A DNA stretch of 64,000 nucleotides, taken from the NCBI GenBank assembly GCA_025266875.1, contig JALLLT010000017.1, positions 248,001 to 312,000 of the forward strand, read 5' to 3'. The position numbers and the translations under genes were made by a program. The DNA comes from Fennellomyces sp. T-0311. Lineage: Eukaryota; Mucoromycota; Mucoromycetes; Mucorales; Lichtheimiaceae. The notes under the pieces were generated by a model that did not search any database, had not been told where the DNA came from, and saw nothing but the letters and a program-made list of their open reading frames with translations. Positions 1 to 11,156 of the stretch are shown here, in pieces. How positions within the stretch are numbered: the stretch's first letter is position 1; every line of letters starts with the position of its first letter.

Positions 1-52
1 ACTGAAACACCCGTTTCTCTTCCTGCTTTTGCATATTAAAAGGCTCTATACT

Positions 53-2089
53 ATGGATCCATTTGGCCTGGCTTTCCAGTTCATATGCTTATGGGTTTTT
101 ATCTACGTGGTTGTGCTTGCAACCAAGTTTTACCTTGCGACCAAGGTTCACCTTTTTCTTTTCTCCAAGGTTTTTAAAAATCAACTGACATCCGGTACAC
201 ACACAGGAATCCGGCAAGCCAACGACCAATGGCGGAATCCTACCTACATATGAAGAAGGTCATGGCGAAGCTCTCGAAAAAGATCAATGGATGATCAAAC
301 TTTTTCAAGTGAAATATACGACCGCGAAATGTAACAACTTGTTTCGCAGAATCGCCGATGCAGCACCTCGTTTTTGGAATATTTGGTTTTCGATCGGCAC
401 TGTGGTGGCTGTAATCGTCATGGTAGCAGGCATGATCGTTATCGGCTATGCCGCACTAAAGATCTTGGTATTCATATGGCACGCGCTTCAGTCGACCGCA
501 GCAACGAAAACGACGGGAAATACAGACATCAGGCGATTTCGCAAACGCTCGCTCGATGAAGGCAGCGGTGACAGCGACGAGCAAGTATTTTTGCCAATGG
601 TAAGCCGCACATCCTTTATAACAACATTTTTGCCCCTGATAAGCGTTGCTATAGATACCAGGAGTAACAGTGCCACTATCTCATCTTGGTTACTACTTAC
701 TGGCGTTGCTCGTGTGTGGCGTGTTTCATGAAGCTGGCCATGCCATCGCAGCTTATTGGTGAGCATCTATTCATGGAGTTGCTCGATAATTGTTAACAAA
801 ATTGGCAATTGATTTATGTCTATAGTCAGCGTGTACCAATCCGAAGTGCCGGTATATTCGTCTATTACATCTATCCTGGCGCTTTTGTCAACATCTCGGA
901 CCATGCGCTTCATCTGACTGCCCCTTTCCGCCAGCTAAAGATCATATGTGCTGGTGTGTGGCACAACATTATACTCTATCTGTGGACGTTGTTTCTCCTG
1001 TACGGTGGCCTTAAGCTTTCTCTACTACTGCTCGGATGGCAATCACTGGAAGGATCGGGTGGGGTCAGCGTTGTCAGTGTTCGACCTGACTCGCCACTCG
1101 CGTACCATCTGCCCATTTCGTCAGTTCTGTACCAGCTCGACGATTTTCCATTAGAAAGCAACATTGTGGATTGGAACCAGTACCTGCTTGGCACAGACCA
1201 ACGACATGCGCCGACGCAAGGCTTTTGCTCCTTTGTACCGTCTGATCCAAATACGATAAACGAATGCTGCGATATCGATGACGAGTACCCCTTTGGACGC
1301 TCATCAAATTCAACGCTTTCATGTTTCAGAGATTTTACACCCACTTCGACCAGCGACGAGGTAAGCAGGCTTGGGGTTGCATGAAAAATATGTAGATATT
1401 AACCAAGTGTTTCTTAGCCCGATTATAAAGTTTGTCTACCGCTCACTCATGTGTTGATTTCGCATGATTCCCAGCGTTGTGGCGCGGATTCCGAATGTCC
1501 CGCAAGTGAACAATGTGTCACCCCGTACACGCCGTCGGTTGCAGGTCAGATTGTGCGAATGTATACCAGAACTCCAGCGTGGGTCAACAATGGTCAGGAA
1601 ATAGACAAGGTGTTTGTTTTTGAAGGAGAATTAGTCGATATTTGGGAAAGTAGTATGTACAGCAAGATCGAAGCAGGAGAAGAGAGAGTCATTAATATTA
1701 CTTTTTTCATTCATAGTCAAGGTTGGCTTGTTGCGCCCGCGCTTTTGGTTTCTCCCGGTCTTTATCCCGCATACTGTAGAGCTTCTTTTGCGGTGAGATT
1801 TCCTTGCAACTGAACCAGAGTGAAGCTTAACTGACAGGCTGTCTGTAGATACATTTCATCGTTTACTTTGGCGCTGGCGCTTCTCAACATTTTGCCTGCG
1901 TTTCAACTCGATGGCGAACATGCTCTGGGACAACTGGTAGCACTCGCCTTCCAACGAACGCAACACAGTCCAGTATCTACAGGACGGCTGCAACAGCCAC
2001 AACGATATACACGCAAAATTGTGAAAGCGACATCCGCTGTTGTAGGATTTGTTGTGGTGGGCAGCATCCTGCTTGGACTAACACGATAG
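53..2089 (+). CDS. Site-2 protease (M50 intramembrane metalloprotease)
   Basis: Intramembrane zinc protease related to human MBTPS2, which in that family cleaves membrane-anchored transcription factors such as SREBP. The HExxH zinc motif is read at 721-750 (VFHEAGHAIAA). The block GIFVYYIYPGAF follows, then a Cys-rich luminal part (CGADSECPASEQC), and the second metal-ligand motif LNILPAFQLDGEH lies near 1885-1920. Introns that restore the frame are about 146-206, 600-654, 759-825, then one starting at the GTAAGC after DE near 1360, one from about 1654 and one from about 1795. Start 53 opens a hydrophobic segment as in the family; 29 is an alternative. The first intron has a weak donor. It lies 200 bp upstream of ERD2 on the same strand. 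Confidence 0.9.
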
Positions 2090-2289
2090 ACTTGACAAAC
2101 CTAACTTTTGTTGTACATATATTGCTTTATGATTGTATGATACCCTTCAACCCCCCCTTTCCACAATCAGCCCCTGCATCTTTCCTTGTTTTATTTGACG
2201 TTGATCCATGCTCGCCAATAAGGCGCTGCCAACTCCCTTTTTTTACTACTCTTGTTTCTCTCTCTTTAATCAACCAGGAAAAAAAAGGC

Positions 2290-3148
2290 ATGAATATATT
2301 TCGTTTGGTGGCGGATATGATGCACTTGGCATCCATATTCATTCTTCTCATTAAAATCCAAAGCACACAGTCATGCGTTGGTAAGATACGCTGTTGAACG
2401 AACCATTGTGGTACAAAGCGCTCACCGCAAAATACAAAGGCATATCCTTCAAGTCGCAACTTCTGTACGCAGCTGTCTTTTCGACGCGGTACCTCGATCT
2501 ATTCTTCAAGTTCTATTCCATATACAATACCGCCATGAAAGTGTTCTTCATCGTGTCTTCTGTATACATTTTATACCTGATGCGGGTCAAGTATAAGGCC
2601 ACATATGATCCCGGCCTGGACATGTTCCGCTATGAGTTTTTGGTATTGGCTGCGGCAGTCCTGGGCGTCATCTTTTCCTATGAGTTCACGCCGGTTGAGG
2701 TATAGACCACTTCATTAGGGAGATGTACGGGACTGAATATGTAGGGTTTAGGTACTTTGGTCGTTTTCAATTTGGCTTGAATCAGTTGCAATTATGCCTC
2801 AGTTGTATATGCTGCAGCAGACAGGAGAGGCAGAGACAATCACAACACACTATATCTTTGCCCTCGGCGCGTACCGCACGCTGTATCTGGCCAATTGGGG
2901 ATACCGTTACGCTGTTGAAGGCCACGCGGATATGATTGCCACAGTAGCTGGACTGATCCAAACGGCGCTGTATAGCGACTTCTTCTATCTCTACTACACA
3001 AAGTAAGTGCAGCAGAAGCGCATAAGGTCCGTAGTGAACTAACCGTCGCGCAGAGTCCTCAAAGGCAAAAAGATGGAGATCGCGGGGTAAGTGGTTGGTG
3101 CTGTTGTGCGCGACAGTAGCTCTAACATTTGTCTCCAGGATGGTTTAA
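2290..3148 (+). CDS. ERD2: ER lumen protein-retaining receptor (KDEL/HDEL receptor)
   Basis: Seven-helix Golgi/ER receptor that retrieves K/HDEL-tagged luminal proteins. Exons are 2290-2380, 2440-2699, 2752-3002, 3054-3086 and 3139-3148. The spliced protein opens [17 protein letters not shown] and contains the family blocks [33 protein letters not shown] and [18 protein letters not shown]. It ends [10 protein letters not shown]. All four introns have GT..AG ends and join family-conserved sequence in frame. Length (about 211 residues) is normal for ERD2. Confidence 0.95.
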
Positions 3149-3416
3149 TGCGAAGAAAGATCGGGGAGGAACAGCGGTAGAAGGTTCTTGGAAGGCGAAC
3201 GGGCATCATGATGCTGTCACTCAGACCTCCCTAGCAATAAAATTATTTTCCGACTCATGCGGCAGTTTTTTTGTGAAACATCCAACTCAAAAGTCGTTCT
3301 TTGCTTTTTCATACCAAGATCGATAAAGTAAGAAGATCCTCCCTTTCCATCTGCTGTTGTTATGTGGTTTGTTGTTATGACAGGCAATTGATGTACGCGG
3401 ACATGCTTTTCTAGCA

Positions 3417-4487
3417 ATGAGTAGTCCTTCAACCGCGCAGCATCCGTTGAGCACAGACGAGCCGATCGACGTCTTGATGGAACATGAAGACGAGGCTCGT
3501 GATATTGTATCCGACGACATCCCATCGATGCTCTCAGTACCAACAATGCGATCCAGACGAGTGTCCGTCAGTGCAGAATCTATCCAGCCATCGTTGAACA
3601 GATCGCAACGAGAGTATATCGTCCACCCCAAAACAGACGACCAAAAACAACGAATCACTGCCGCCATTGCCAACAATTTCCTGTTCAAAAGCTTGGATGA
3701 CGACCAAGTGGTGCATGTCATTAACGCCATGGCCGAAAAAAAAATTTCCAACAGCACCACCGTGATCGAGCAAGGCGCAGAAGGCGATTTTTATTACATT
3801 GTCGAATCGGGCACCTTTGATTGTTTCATAAAGCAAGGCGAGCAGACAAATAAGGTCACCAGCTACGGACCAGGCGGTGGTTTTGGTGAGCTTGCGCTAA
3901 TGTACAATGCGCCACGTGCTGCCACCATTATCGCCACGTCCGAAGCTGTGCTGTGGGCACTGGATCGCATCACGTTCCGTAGTATTTTGATGGACAGCAC
4001 AGCCAGAAAGCGTCGCATGTACGAGCAGTTTCTGTCAGAAGTGCCTATTTTAAGGTCGTTAAAGACTTATGAACGCCACAAGATCGCCGACGCGTTGGAG
4101 CCGGTGCAGTTTGACGATCAGGAAGTCGTTATGCGGGAAGGTGATGTCGGTCAAAACTTTTACTTGATCGAAGACGGTGAAGCCATCTTTTACAAGGCTG
4201 CAGAGGATGGTACTCAAAATGAAGTAAACCGAAGTTCCAAAGGTAAAGCTAGAAAGTGAAAAAAAGAGGCGCTCTAATACGCCCAACTAGGTGACTACTT
4301 TGGGGAGCTTGCCCTTCTCCATGACAACCCACGTGCCGCTACGGTCGTTGCGTGCGGCCGCCTGAAATGCGTTACGCTAGGCAAAAAGGCCTTCACGCGA
4401 CTGCTAGGCCCTGTAATGGACATTCTGAAACGTAATTCAGAAAACTATCATGCTATACTTAGAGAAGCTTCGAAAACAGTGGATTAA
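3417..4487 (+). CDS. pkaR: cAMP-dependent protein kinase regulatory subunit, short form
   Basis: Inhibits the PKA catalytic subunit until cAMP binds. Two exons, 3417-4242 and 4291-4487, give about 340 residues. The inhibitor site is RRVSVS near residues 43-48, with a serine at the P-site as in substrate-type (type II-like) subunits. Two cyclic-nucleotide-binding domains follow, each with an intact phosphate-binding cassette: [15 protein letters not shown] and [15 protein letters not shown], keeping the Glu and Arg that hold cAMP. The usual N-terminal dimerisation/docking helices are not visible in the protein or in the 270 bp between ERD2 and this start, so this may be a monomeric form. An unrecognised upstream exon cannot be excluded. 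Confidence 0.9.
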
Positions 4488-4532
4488 AAAGTGTTATCGG
4501 TTGTTCAATTGACGTTCTTTGCTCTTGCTTGC

Positions 4533-5613
4533 ATGGATCTTGTTCCTGATATCTTCTTTGAAAAAGTAAACTCCATGTTGCGAGTTTAAGACTCAATCTC
4601 ATTAACCTCATCATCATTTAAAAGCAAGAGGGAAACCTTTGTGCTCAGCATGCCCTCAAGTAAGCTATACATTGCCAATTTCAAAGAGATTCGATCATAA
4701 TGTTACCAGTGCGCTGCTGCAAGGAAATTACTTTACTGCTGTCGACTTGGCAGCCATTGGCCAAAAGCTCGATGACCAAGAAAATGCAATGATGGCGAAT
4801 CAGGGTATATCCGGGCAACAAGCAAGTAACTTCGATGATTCCGGCTATTTCTCAGTTCAGGTTGGAAGGGGTTTTGATAGAGCCGAAAGGCAACCGAATC
4901 CAACCGTTTTCTCTTCTTTTAGGTTATACAAGACGCGCTGTCAGTCTGGAATTTGCAATTGATATCATGGACCTCAGTAGAGGCACGCCAAGCTCGAGAG
5001 CAACCCCAGTAAGCTGACATGACAACCTCAATCGGTCTCCCCGAAACCAATGTCCTTTTGCTTTTTTTTTTTACACAGAAACGAAGTAGCATACATCTGC
5101 AATCTCGCCGAACACTGGTATGTGATATACACCTCAAAATACTTTTGGCTTATAGGATTATCCAGGTTTACACTGCGCAAGTTTGCCGTTCCATGGCGAT
5201 GGTACAATCTTAATTCAACACAAAATGCGCCAACATATCTTAGCGAGACATACTTGGCCATGTTATTACAGCAGATACAAAGTGAAAGTAAGCGAAATTA
5301 CTATTACTTTCTATAGTAACTGACCCAACGTATAGACTACTCGGTATTTGTTGTGCGAGGCACTCTTCCTGAAGCTCCAGTCGATGGTCTTGCAGCGGTA
5401 TTACCTGATCCAAAGACAATTCCCAAGCCATCACACCAGACTGAGGTGCTGTTCTCTGGGCGCGGGTATTCATTAGCAGAGGTGGAGACTTTGGAAGATG
5501 ACGACGACGACGAAGAAATTCAACTAGCTAAAGCTATCGAAGCCAGTCTGCAAAAGCCCAAGGATGATATTGATGAAATGCGTCGCAAACGCCTCGAAAG
5601 ATTTGGAGGCTAA
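4533..5613 (+). CDS. Ataxin-3-like Josephin-domain deubiquitinase
   Basis: Cysteine protease of the Josephin family that trims ubiquitin chains. Seven exons: 4533-4565, 4626-4660, 4710-4860, 4923-5008, 5079-5117, 5166-5287 and 5336-5613. The protein opens MDLVPDIFFEKQEGNLCAQH. The Cys of GNLCAQH, the His of CNLAEHW and the Asn of YNLNS match the ataxin-3 catalytic triad. A C-terminal acidic stretch leads into EEIQLAKAIEASL, a typical ubiquitin-interacting motif. There is no polyglutamine tract. The first two exons are very short and were placed because they rebuild the conserved N-terminus exactly. Confidence 0.92.
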
Positions 5614-5693
5614 ACGTAAAACGCATTGTATATATATTTCACAATAATGGAAATGTTTATTGAAAACTACTACGGGTCGTATATAGAGCCCAG

Positions 5694-5715
5694 ACAAGGC
5701 GGATCCAATAATATA
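5694..5715 (-). repeat. Conserved 3'-flank element, member A
   Basis: The plus strand reads ACAAGGCGGATCC then AATAATATA, 59-80 nt beyond the stop codon. Matching copies lie at a similar distance behind members B, C and D. An AATAAA-type signal (minus strand) lies just beyond, near 5651-5662. Confidence 0.55.
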
Positions 5716-5773
5716 AACGAAACTATACTATGGTTGCTGAAGGAGCACATATCCGCGAGGGAACCATAAGACT

Positions 5774-6081
5774 TTACTGTTTCTGGGTCTGGGTGGTCTT
5801 AGCGATGTTGGTTTCGTCAGCCAAGATGTTGACACCCTTCTGGGCGACACCGGGGGCACCCTAAAGACAAAACAAGTGGATCAATATATTGAACATTGCT
5901 ATGTTATACAATGGTGTCAACTTACGACAACAGAGCCATCAGAGGAGGAGTAGACACCGTTGTTGCCATTAGCTTCCTGGTTCTGGAGTTTGGAGTTCTT
6001 GACACCGGGAGCGGCGGATTCCCAGGCGTTGGCAGAGACGGCAAGAGCAGCGATAACAGCAATGATGTAGGAGGCCTTCAT
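5774..6081 (-). CDS. Small secreted protein family, member A
   Basis: An 80-residue protein from two exons (5926-6081 and 5774-5860) with a 65-nt GTAAGT..TTTAG intron at phase 0. The signal peptide MKASYIIAVIAALAVSANA is followed by a core containing KLQNQEANGNN. The second exon has GAPGVAQKGVNIL and a Gln/Thr-rich tail ending TQTQKQ. No cysteines or membrane segments remain after cleavage. It is closely related to members B-E in the array about 42 kb away. I do not recognise a named family. GC-rich third positions and a clear TATA box suggest strong expression (inference). Confidence 0.88.
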
Positions 6082-6148
6082 TTTGATAATTGAGTACTTT
6101 TTAGAAAAAGACGATTTGGATAATGTTCACCGAGGCGTTCAGACTTAT

Positions 6149-6160
6149 CCTTTTTATATC
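6149..6160 (-). promoter_or_regulatory. TATA box of member A
   Basis: The minus strand reads GATATAAAAAGG about 70 bp upstream of the start codon. The same element sits at similar spacing in front of members B-E. Confidence 0.6.
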
Positions 6161-7444
6161 TTTTTCGAAAGGTCGTATACGCATAGAACTTGAGGCGCGA
6201 ACGATCCAGGAGACCGCGTTATGATATTTTACAAGATTCCCCCAATTTTTTTTACAAACACCTCCTTCGATCCTGAACCCATGGGCCTTGTCACTCTCCG
6301 TCTGCTTCTACGTTATGATACATTTCCCCTGAATGTTTATGACATAACTATACTAGGACTTCTCCGATTGCAGATCCAAATATTACGGTAAAAGATACAT
6401 GTCTCTAAACTATAGGTATGCAATCGTAATCAGGTAGTTGTCTATTTTTGTAAACTTGATAGTTCAACTTCCTTTAATGTTTTTATGGCGATGGCTTCTA
6501 TGGAAAAAAAAGTTGGTTCGATACTCAAAGATGCATACGTACCAGATGGACCCAGTTTCTTTTTACTCCTTAACATCTAGGCCAATCTTTTCAACTGCAA
6601 TGGTAATATCCGTTTAACTGCAACTCCCTTTCAAAGTCCCGCGCACTAGCTCGTAACCCATCGTTATAGGGGCTATTTACATCAAGAACCTTTTTCTATC
6701 CTTAGCCCCTTGCAGTCGGCTCCATATTACAATTGAACCAAAAACCGAGGACTTGAAAAACATACAGGATAATTGAGAGACAGCACAGAGATCATGGGCA
6801 TAATGCAAGTGACTCCTCGAGAAATTAAACAATCTCGAGGACCATAATATATCTTGCTATCGTTATTCTTTCTCTATCACTACCATTCCGATTTATCTGA
6901 CGACATAGCATAATTGAACAATAACTGCATCATATGGCGCGTTAGCGTGTGCTGCACGTAATAACACTCCGTTATTACAGCATAGCAGGTTGACAGGTAT
7001 AAGATGTGGCTCCCGTAGCAAAAACATGGAGACAGGGGCTTTCATGCCAGGGGAATTATAAACAGCCACGCATGTACCATACTGCTGGTGGTATATTTCG
7101 ATGACCTGACCTGATCATGCACCCTTGCTATGCGCCCCTATAACTTTATCAATAATTCAAGCTGGACCACTCAATTTGAGATCAAAGCGTTCTCGAACTT
7201 GCAAAAAAAAAAAAAAACAAGGAGAACAGGGATACTGGGAGTAGGAAAAGGGATGCGATACGAAAGCCACTCTTCCTCACTGGATTTTGCATGGACGGAA
7301 CGCTCCCTAATTGATGCTCCACCGGGTGAACTTCGCTCCGCGAAATCACCGGGGCTTGCTAGTCTCGATGGAGACACAGCAACACGGAAAAAGTTGTCAA
7401 CCTGTTGAAAAGAAAAAGAAAAAAGAAACGACTGAACGAATGCG
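6161..7444. other. Intergenic, no gene resolved
   Basis: Short scattered frames only. It holds the promoters of member A (minus) and tafazzin (plus). A poly-A run lies at about 7203-7216. Confidence 0.5.
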
Positions 7445-8635
7445 ATGAGTTTTCGGCTTCGAGTACTCAGCAGCAAGTTTAAGATTGGTCTCATTACGAC
7501 GGGACTTGCTGGTACAGGCTACTGTTTTTACTTGTCTAAGCGTGGCGAACAAAGTGGCGACTCGGAAGATTTCGTTGGTCAAGTAGCCCAGACACATGCC
7601 AAGAAGCCAATCTTGTTTGAATGGTCTAGTCTTCCGAACTTTATTGAGAAGCGGTTCAATCCGAATTGGGACGAACGCAATGACTGGTTATGGAATGCTG
7701 GAAGAACACTAGTGGTTGGTGGTGTTGGCTCGTTCGCCAAGGTGTTCTTAAAGTACCTGCAGCATACACGTGTGTACAACTTGGACAAGTTTATGGAGGT
7801 GGTGAAGCAAGATAATCGAGAACGCGGGCTTATTACAGGTAAAAAAAAGTGCTGAACGGAAAACTGGGGCAATCCTTAACGTTTAGCTATAGTGTCCAAC
7901 CACGAGTCTGTCTGGGACGACCCTTTGTTGTGGGGTGCTTTACCCATGGAGACCTTATTCTCTCCACAAAAGATGCGATGGGTTCTCGGTGCGGCCGATA
8001 TATGCTACACTTCTCTGTAAGTCGATATAGCACAGAGAAAGCCCTGGATGTGGCTAATGCAAAACGTAAGGTTCCGATCCATCTTTTTCTCCTTAGGCCA
8101 AGCAATTCCAACTATTCGTGGCTCAGGTATATACCAACCGGGCGTCGACTTTGCCATACACAAGATAAATGAGAATGGCTGGATCCATATCTTTCCGGAA
8201 GCACGCGTCAACCAAACGACATCGATGATTCGGTTTAAATGGGGTGTAGGGCGAATCATTATGGAGTCCGATCGATGTCCGATCGTGATACCTGTGTGGC
8301 ATAATGGCAAGTATCTTTTTCTTCAGGAGATGATGTTGGGAGGCTGTTGGCTGACCGGTAAACCCCCAGGTATGGCACAGGTTCGTCCTTTGAACGGTCC
8401 GCCTGCCCGATTCTTCAAGCCCATCACACTTGCATTTGGTGATCCTATTGATTTTCAAGATACGCTGGATGCTTGGCGGCGAGGAGATATCAGTGAGACG
8501 GAGGCGAGAATCAAAATCACTTCTACCATTTTCGATGCCTTGGCCGAGTTGAAAGAAAAGACAATACGTATGAAGCACGATTTAGAATCAGGAATTGACG
8601 GTGAGGGCGACCTAAAAGATACAGTGAAACCATAA
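7445..8635 (+). CDS. TAZ1: Tafazzin-like lysophospholipid acyltransferase
   Basis: Mitochondrial transacylase that remodels cardiolipin. Exons are 7445-7838, 7893-8016 and 8071-8635, giving about 360 residues. The first two introns are about 54 nt. The catalytic HX4D motif appears as SNHESVWDDPLLWG. Further tafazzin blocks are AADICYTS, FFSLGQAIPTIRG, VHIFPE-like WIHIFPEARVN and RFKWGVGRIIMES. The start at 7445 gives MSFRLRVLSSKF, a basic leader. It converges on the TRP-like gene with only about 120 bp between stop codons. Confidence 0.92.
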
Positions 8636-8755
8636 TGTAAATATATACACCAGAATGCATGTTCTTGGATCATTCCCGGTTGGTAGTGCTATATTATAGA
8701 CTTTACAAAAAGATGTATAATTGTAATCGTGTAAAATACAACTGTTTTTCTATTT

Positions 8756-10647
8756 CTATTGGGTTGACGAAGACGAGTAATCCTGCTCGTTGGATCGCAA
8801 TCTGCGTGAATTGCCTTGTTGTTGTCTATTGCGATAGTGCCTAGCACCAGTCAATAACATCATCAATCGCGATAAATGGATGCCGAAGAATATCGAGAAT
8901 ATCAAAAAATGCATGCATATCTGTGTATATGCAATGAATTGGCGCTGGCGATCGGTGACGCCATGAAAAGAGTCGATATATGTTAAGTTTAGGGCGCTGA
9001 TAACTGTGCGGATGCAGGCCACAAGTGTTGCAACGAACCGGGTAATTTTGTCGGCGTACGGAGCATATACACAATGAAAAGCAAACACGCCACATTCCAA
9101 TATAAGCAGCACTATCACTTGAACTGGTCCATTCATCTGAAATAACCCGATCATGCCGCCCACCAGAGCCTTATAAACAAGCACAACGATAAAGAAGAAG
9201 TATGCCCCTGGCTGTAGTGTGCTGTAAAGACACCCGTAACGTAACAGCAGGTGCAAGTCGTTAAAGTGCTTATGTTGTGGACTTGCCTTGACAATCTGAA
9301 TCGATATGTAGATATACAAGCCGAACATAGCGGTGGCGAAAAAAAGCCCAGCTACAACTGTCAAGTACCATGGTCCAGGAAGCATTAGTTGATAGAATGA
9401 GAGAGCTATGAGTGGTGTATAAAATATTGTCAAAAGACGCACTTGAAATCCTAAAGACAAATAGTTACATCAACTAGATTGCTTTTCGTGTACATCTTTC
9501 TGAGAGACTAACCTATGCATGTGCTTAAAAGCTTTGATCGTTGTCTACCAAATCTATATGGGTCCCTCAATGCCAGCACTTCCCAGACCAGCCAAAAAGA
9601 CAAGCAAACGAGTGCCAGACCAACGACGAAGAAGCTAAAGAACAGCAAGCTTGTCAGAAACAGACCTCGAAGATCAATATCTAAAAGTAATGCGAGTTCG
9701 GTCATATTTGTGGAGACAGCAATACTGGTCTTGCTCGAGGCAGATGACTTCGTCGATGCTCTTTTTGACGGACTCTTGAGCGCATGTTCCAGTAATCCGA
9801 TCATCCAGGACGGTGCAAACAAGAGCCAGCTCCAAGCGAAATTGGATGTAAAGTGTGCGTAGAATTTTGGATACCGCAAGTTGAGCGCACCTGTAGCAAA
9901 AACATACTGAGTATAAAAGATGATGTCTGCAGCCGTTGATCCTTTGATCCGCAAGGTATTCCAATCGAGTGCATAATTTGACAGCGCGAGGAATAAATCA
10001 TCCCGCAGCGCTGTTTCGATGTTACATAGCAAGGATACAACTGCTGCCAGAACTGTAATCCCGATTGGAACGTATACGAAGACTTTGCGCCATGTTGTTG
10101 TATTTTGGTATCCGATGGGCGCAACGTTGACACATATGATTGGGGTGGTGTCCATCATGATCTGGTAGCGGCAAGCAATGTCAACTAGTGGAAACGATAT
10201 TCGGGGCACATAAAAGTTCTGTAAGGTGTTACAACGAATGCAATACCCTCGGATTCCGGATCACTCACTTTCTCAAAGTATACTGGTCCATGTTGCACAC
10301 AGTTCTGACAACGAAAATGCTCTTCATGGGTCACTGGCCAGAAACCAATCTCAAACGTCGCGGTCTCAATGGCATATCCTGCAAACCAAGTCAGTGTTGA
10401 AGCCGTTTGCGAACTGTAGCATAAACATACTTTCCACTGGTGGATAGGTAATGCCCGGCACGTCTCCTTGCAGCAAAAGTTTGTATGTATTTGTTGTAAC
10501 ATCAAAGTCCCGATCCACATGGGTGGGATTGATTAGGAGACCTCCCTTGCATATACTGTAGTTGCTAAGGCCATATTCCGAATCCAGCAAGGACTGCATT
10601 GGCATGTAGAAAAAAAGAGATAGCAACAGGCGGAAAGGAGATCTCAT
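8756..10647 (-). CDS. TRP-like/Flc family membrane protein (ML-like domain plus TRP domain)
   Basis: Fungal TRP-like channel or flavin-carrier family, known members of which act in wall integrity, calcium and FAD homeostasis. Exons on the minus strand: 10431-10647, 10269-10378, 9513-10218 and 8756-9450. A signal peptide and a Cys-bearing luminal ML-like half (IGFWPVTHEEHF, HFRCQNC) precede about nine hydrophobic segments. The block YALDWNTLRIKGSTAADI followed by ALNLRYPKFYAHFTSNFAW is typical of the TRP domain. The C-terminus is basic and Gln/Ser-rich. Start 10647 (MRSPFRLLL) gives the cleaner signal peptide; 10668 is also possible. Substrate or ion specificity cannot be read from the sequence. 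Confidence 0.85.
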
Positions 10648-10772
10648 TTTTTTGTCCACAAACCTCATGCATTCGTTACGGCCTTATGATCCAGCCGGAA
10701 TGCCGAGTTTCTCAAATGTTATAAGCTTTTCTTTCCGATGATCATAAACGCACAGTCTTTATTGAAATGTGG

Positions 10773-11061
10773 TTAATCTTTCTTGTGGTGCAACGCTGGG
10801 CACTGATCTGCTTCAGGTCCTGTGGTGATGAGATTGTCGTCCTTGTCAAACTCCATGGGATGACCAGTCATTTTTTCGTGCAGAGTGCTTGCTTGTTCTG
10901 CCAGCTTGTGCTTTTCTGGAGAAGCAGGGATCTGATATGCAAAAGAAGAAAGCAGGTGCTATTACTATCATCGCAGCCAAAACGTTCATAATTCATACGT
11001 GTTCAAGTCGATCGACGGTTTGCTCAAGCGTGATCTTTTGCTGTTCTTCTGAAGAGTTCAT
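10773..11061 (-). CDS. Small spliced hypothetical protein (73 aa)
   Basis: Exons 10999-11061 (21 codons) and 10773-10931 are joined by a 67-nt intron with GTATGA..ATATCAG ends at phase 0. The product is charged and soluble. It starts MNSSEEQQKITLEQTVDRL, contains a helical segment (KHKLAEQASTLHEKM) and then GHPMEFDKDDNLIT, and ends HHKKD. There is no signal peptide or membrane segment. I do not recognise a family. The open spliced frame, consensus splice ends and well-behaved composition support a real gene between the TRP-like and dehydratase genes. Confidence 0.6.
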
Positions 11062-11156
11062 GATTGGAGTGAGAAAGAAAGGTAAATCGGCTTTGAAAAA
11101 AGTCGCGTGATGTTTTAAATACGTCTCTTTTGCATGAATTGTTTCACACGTTCTGT

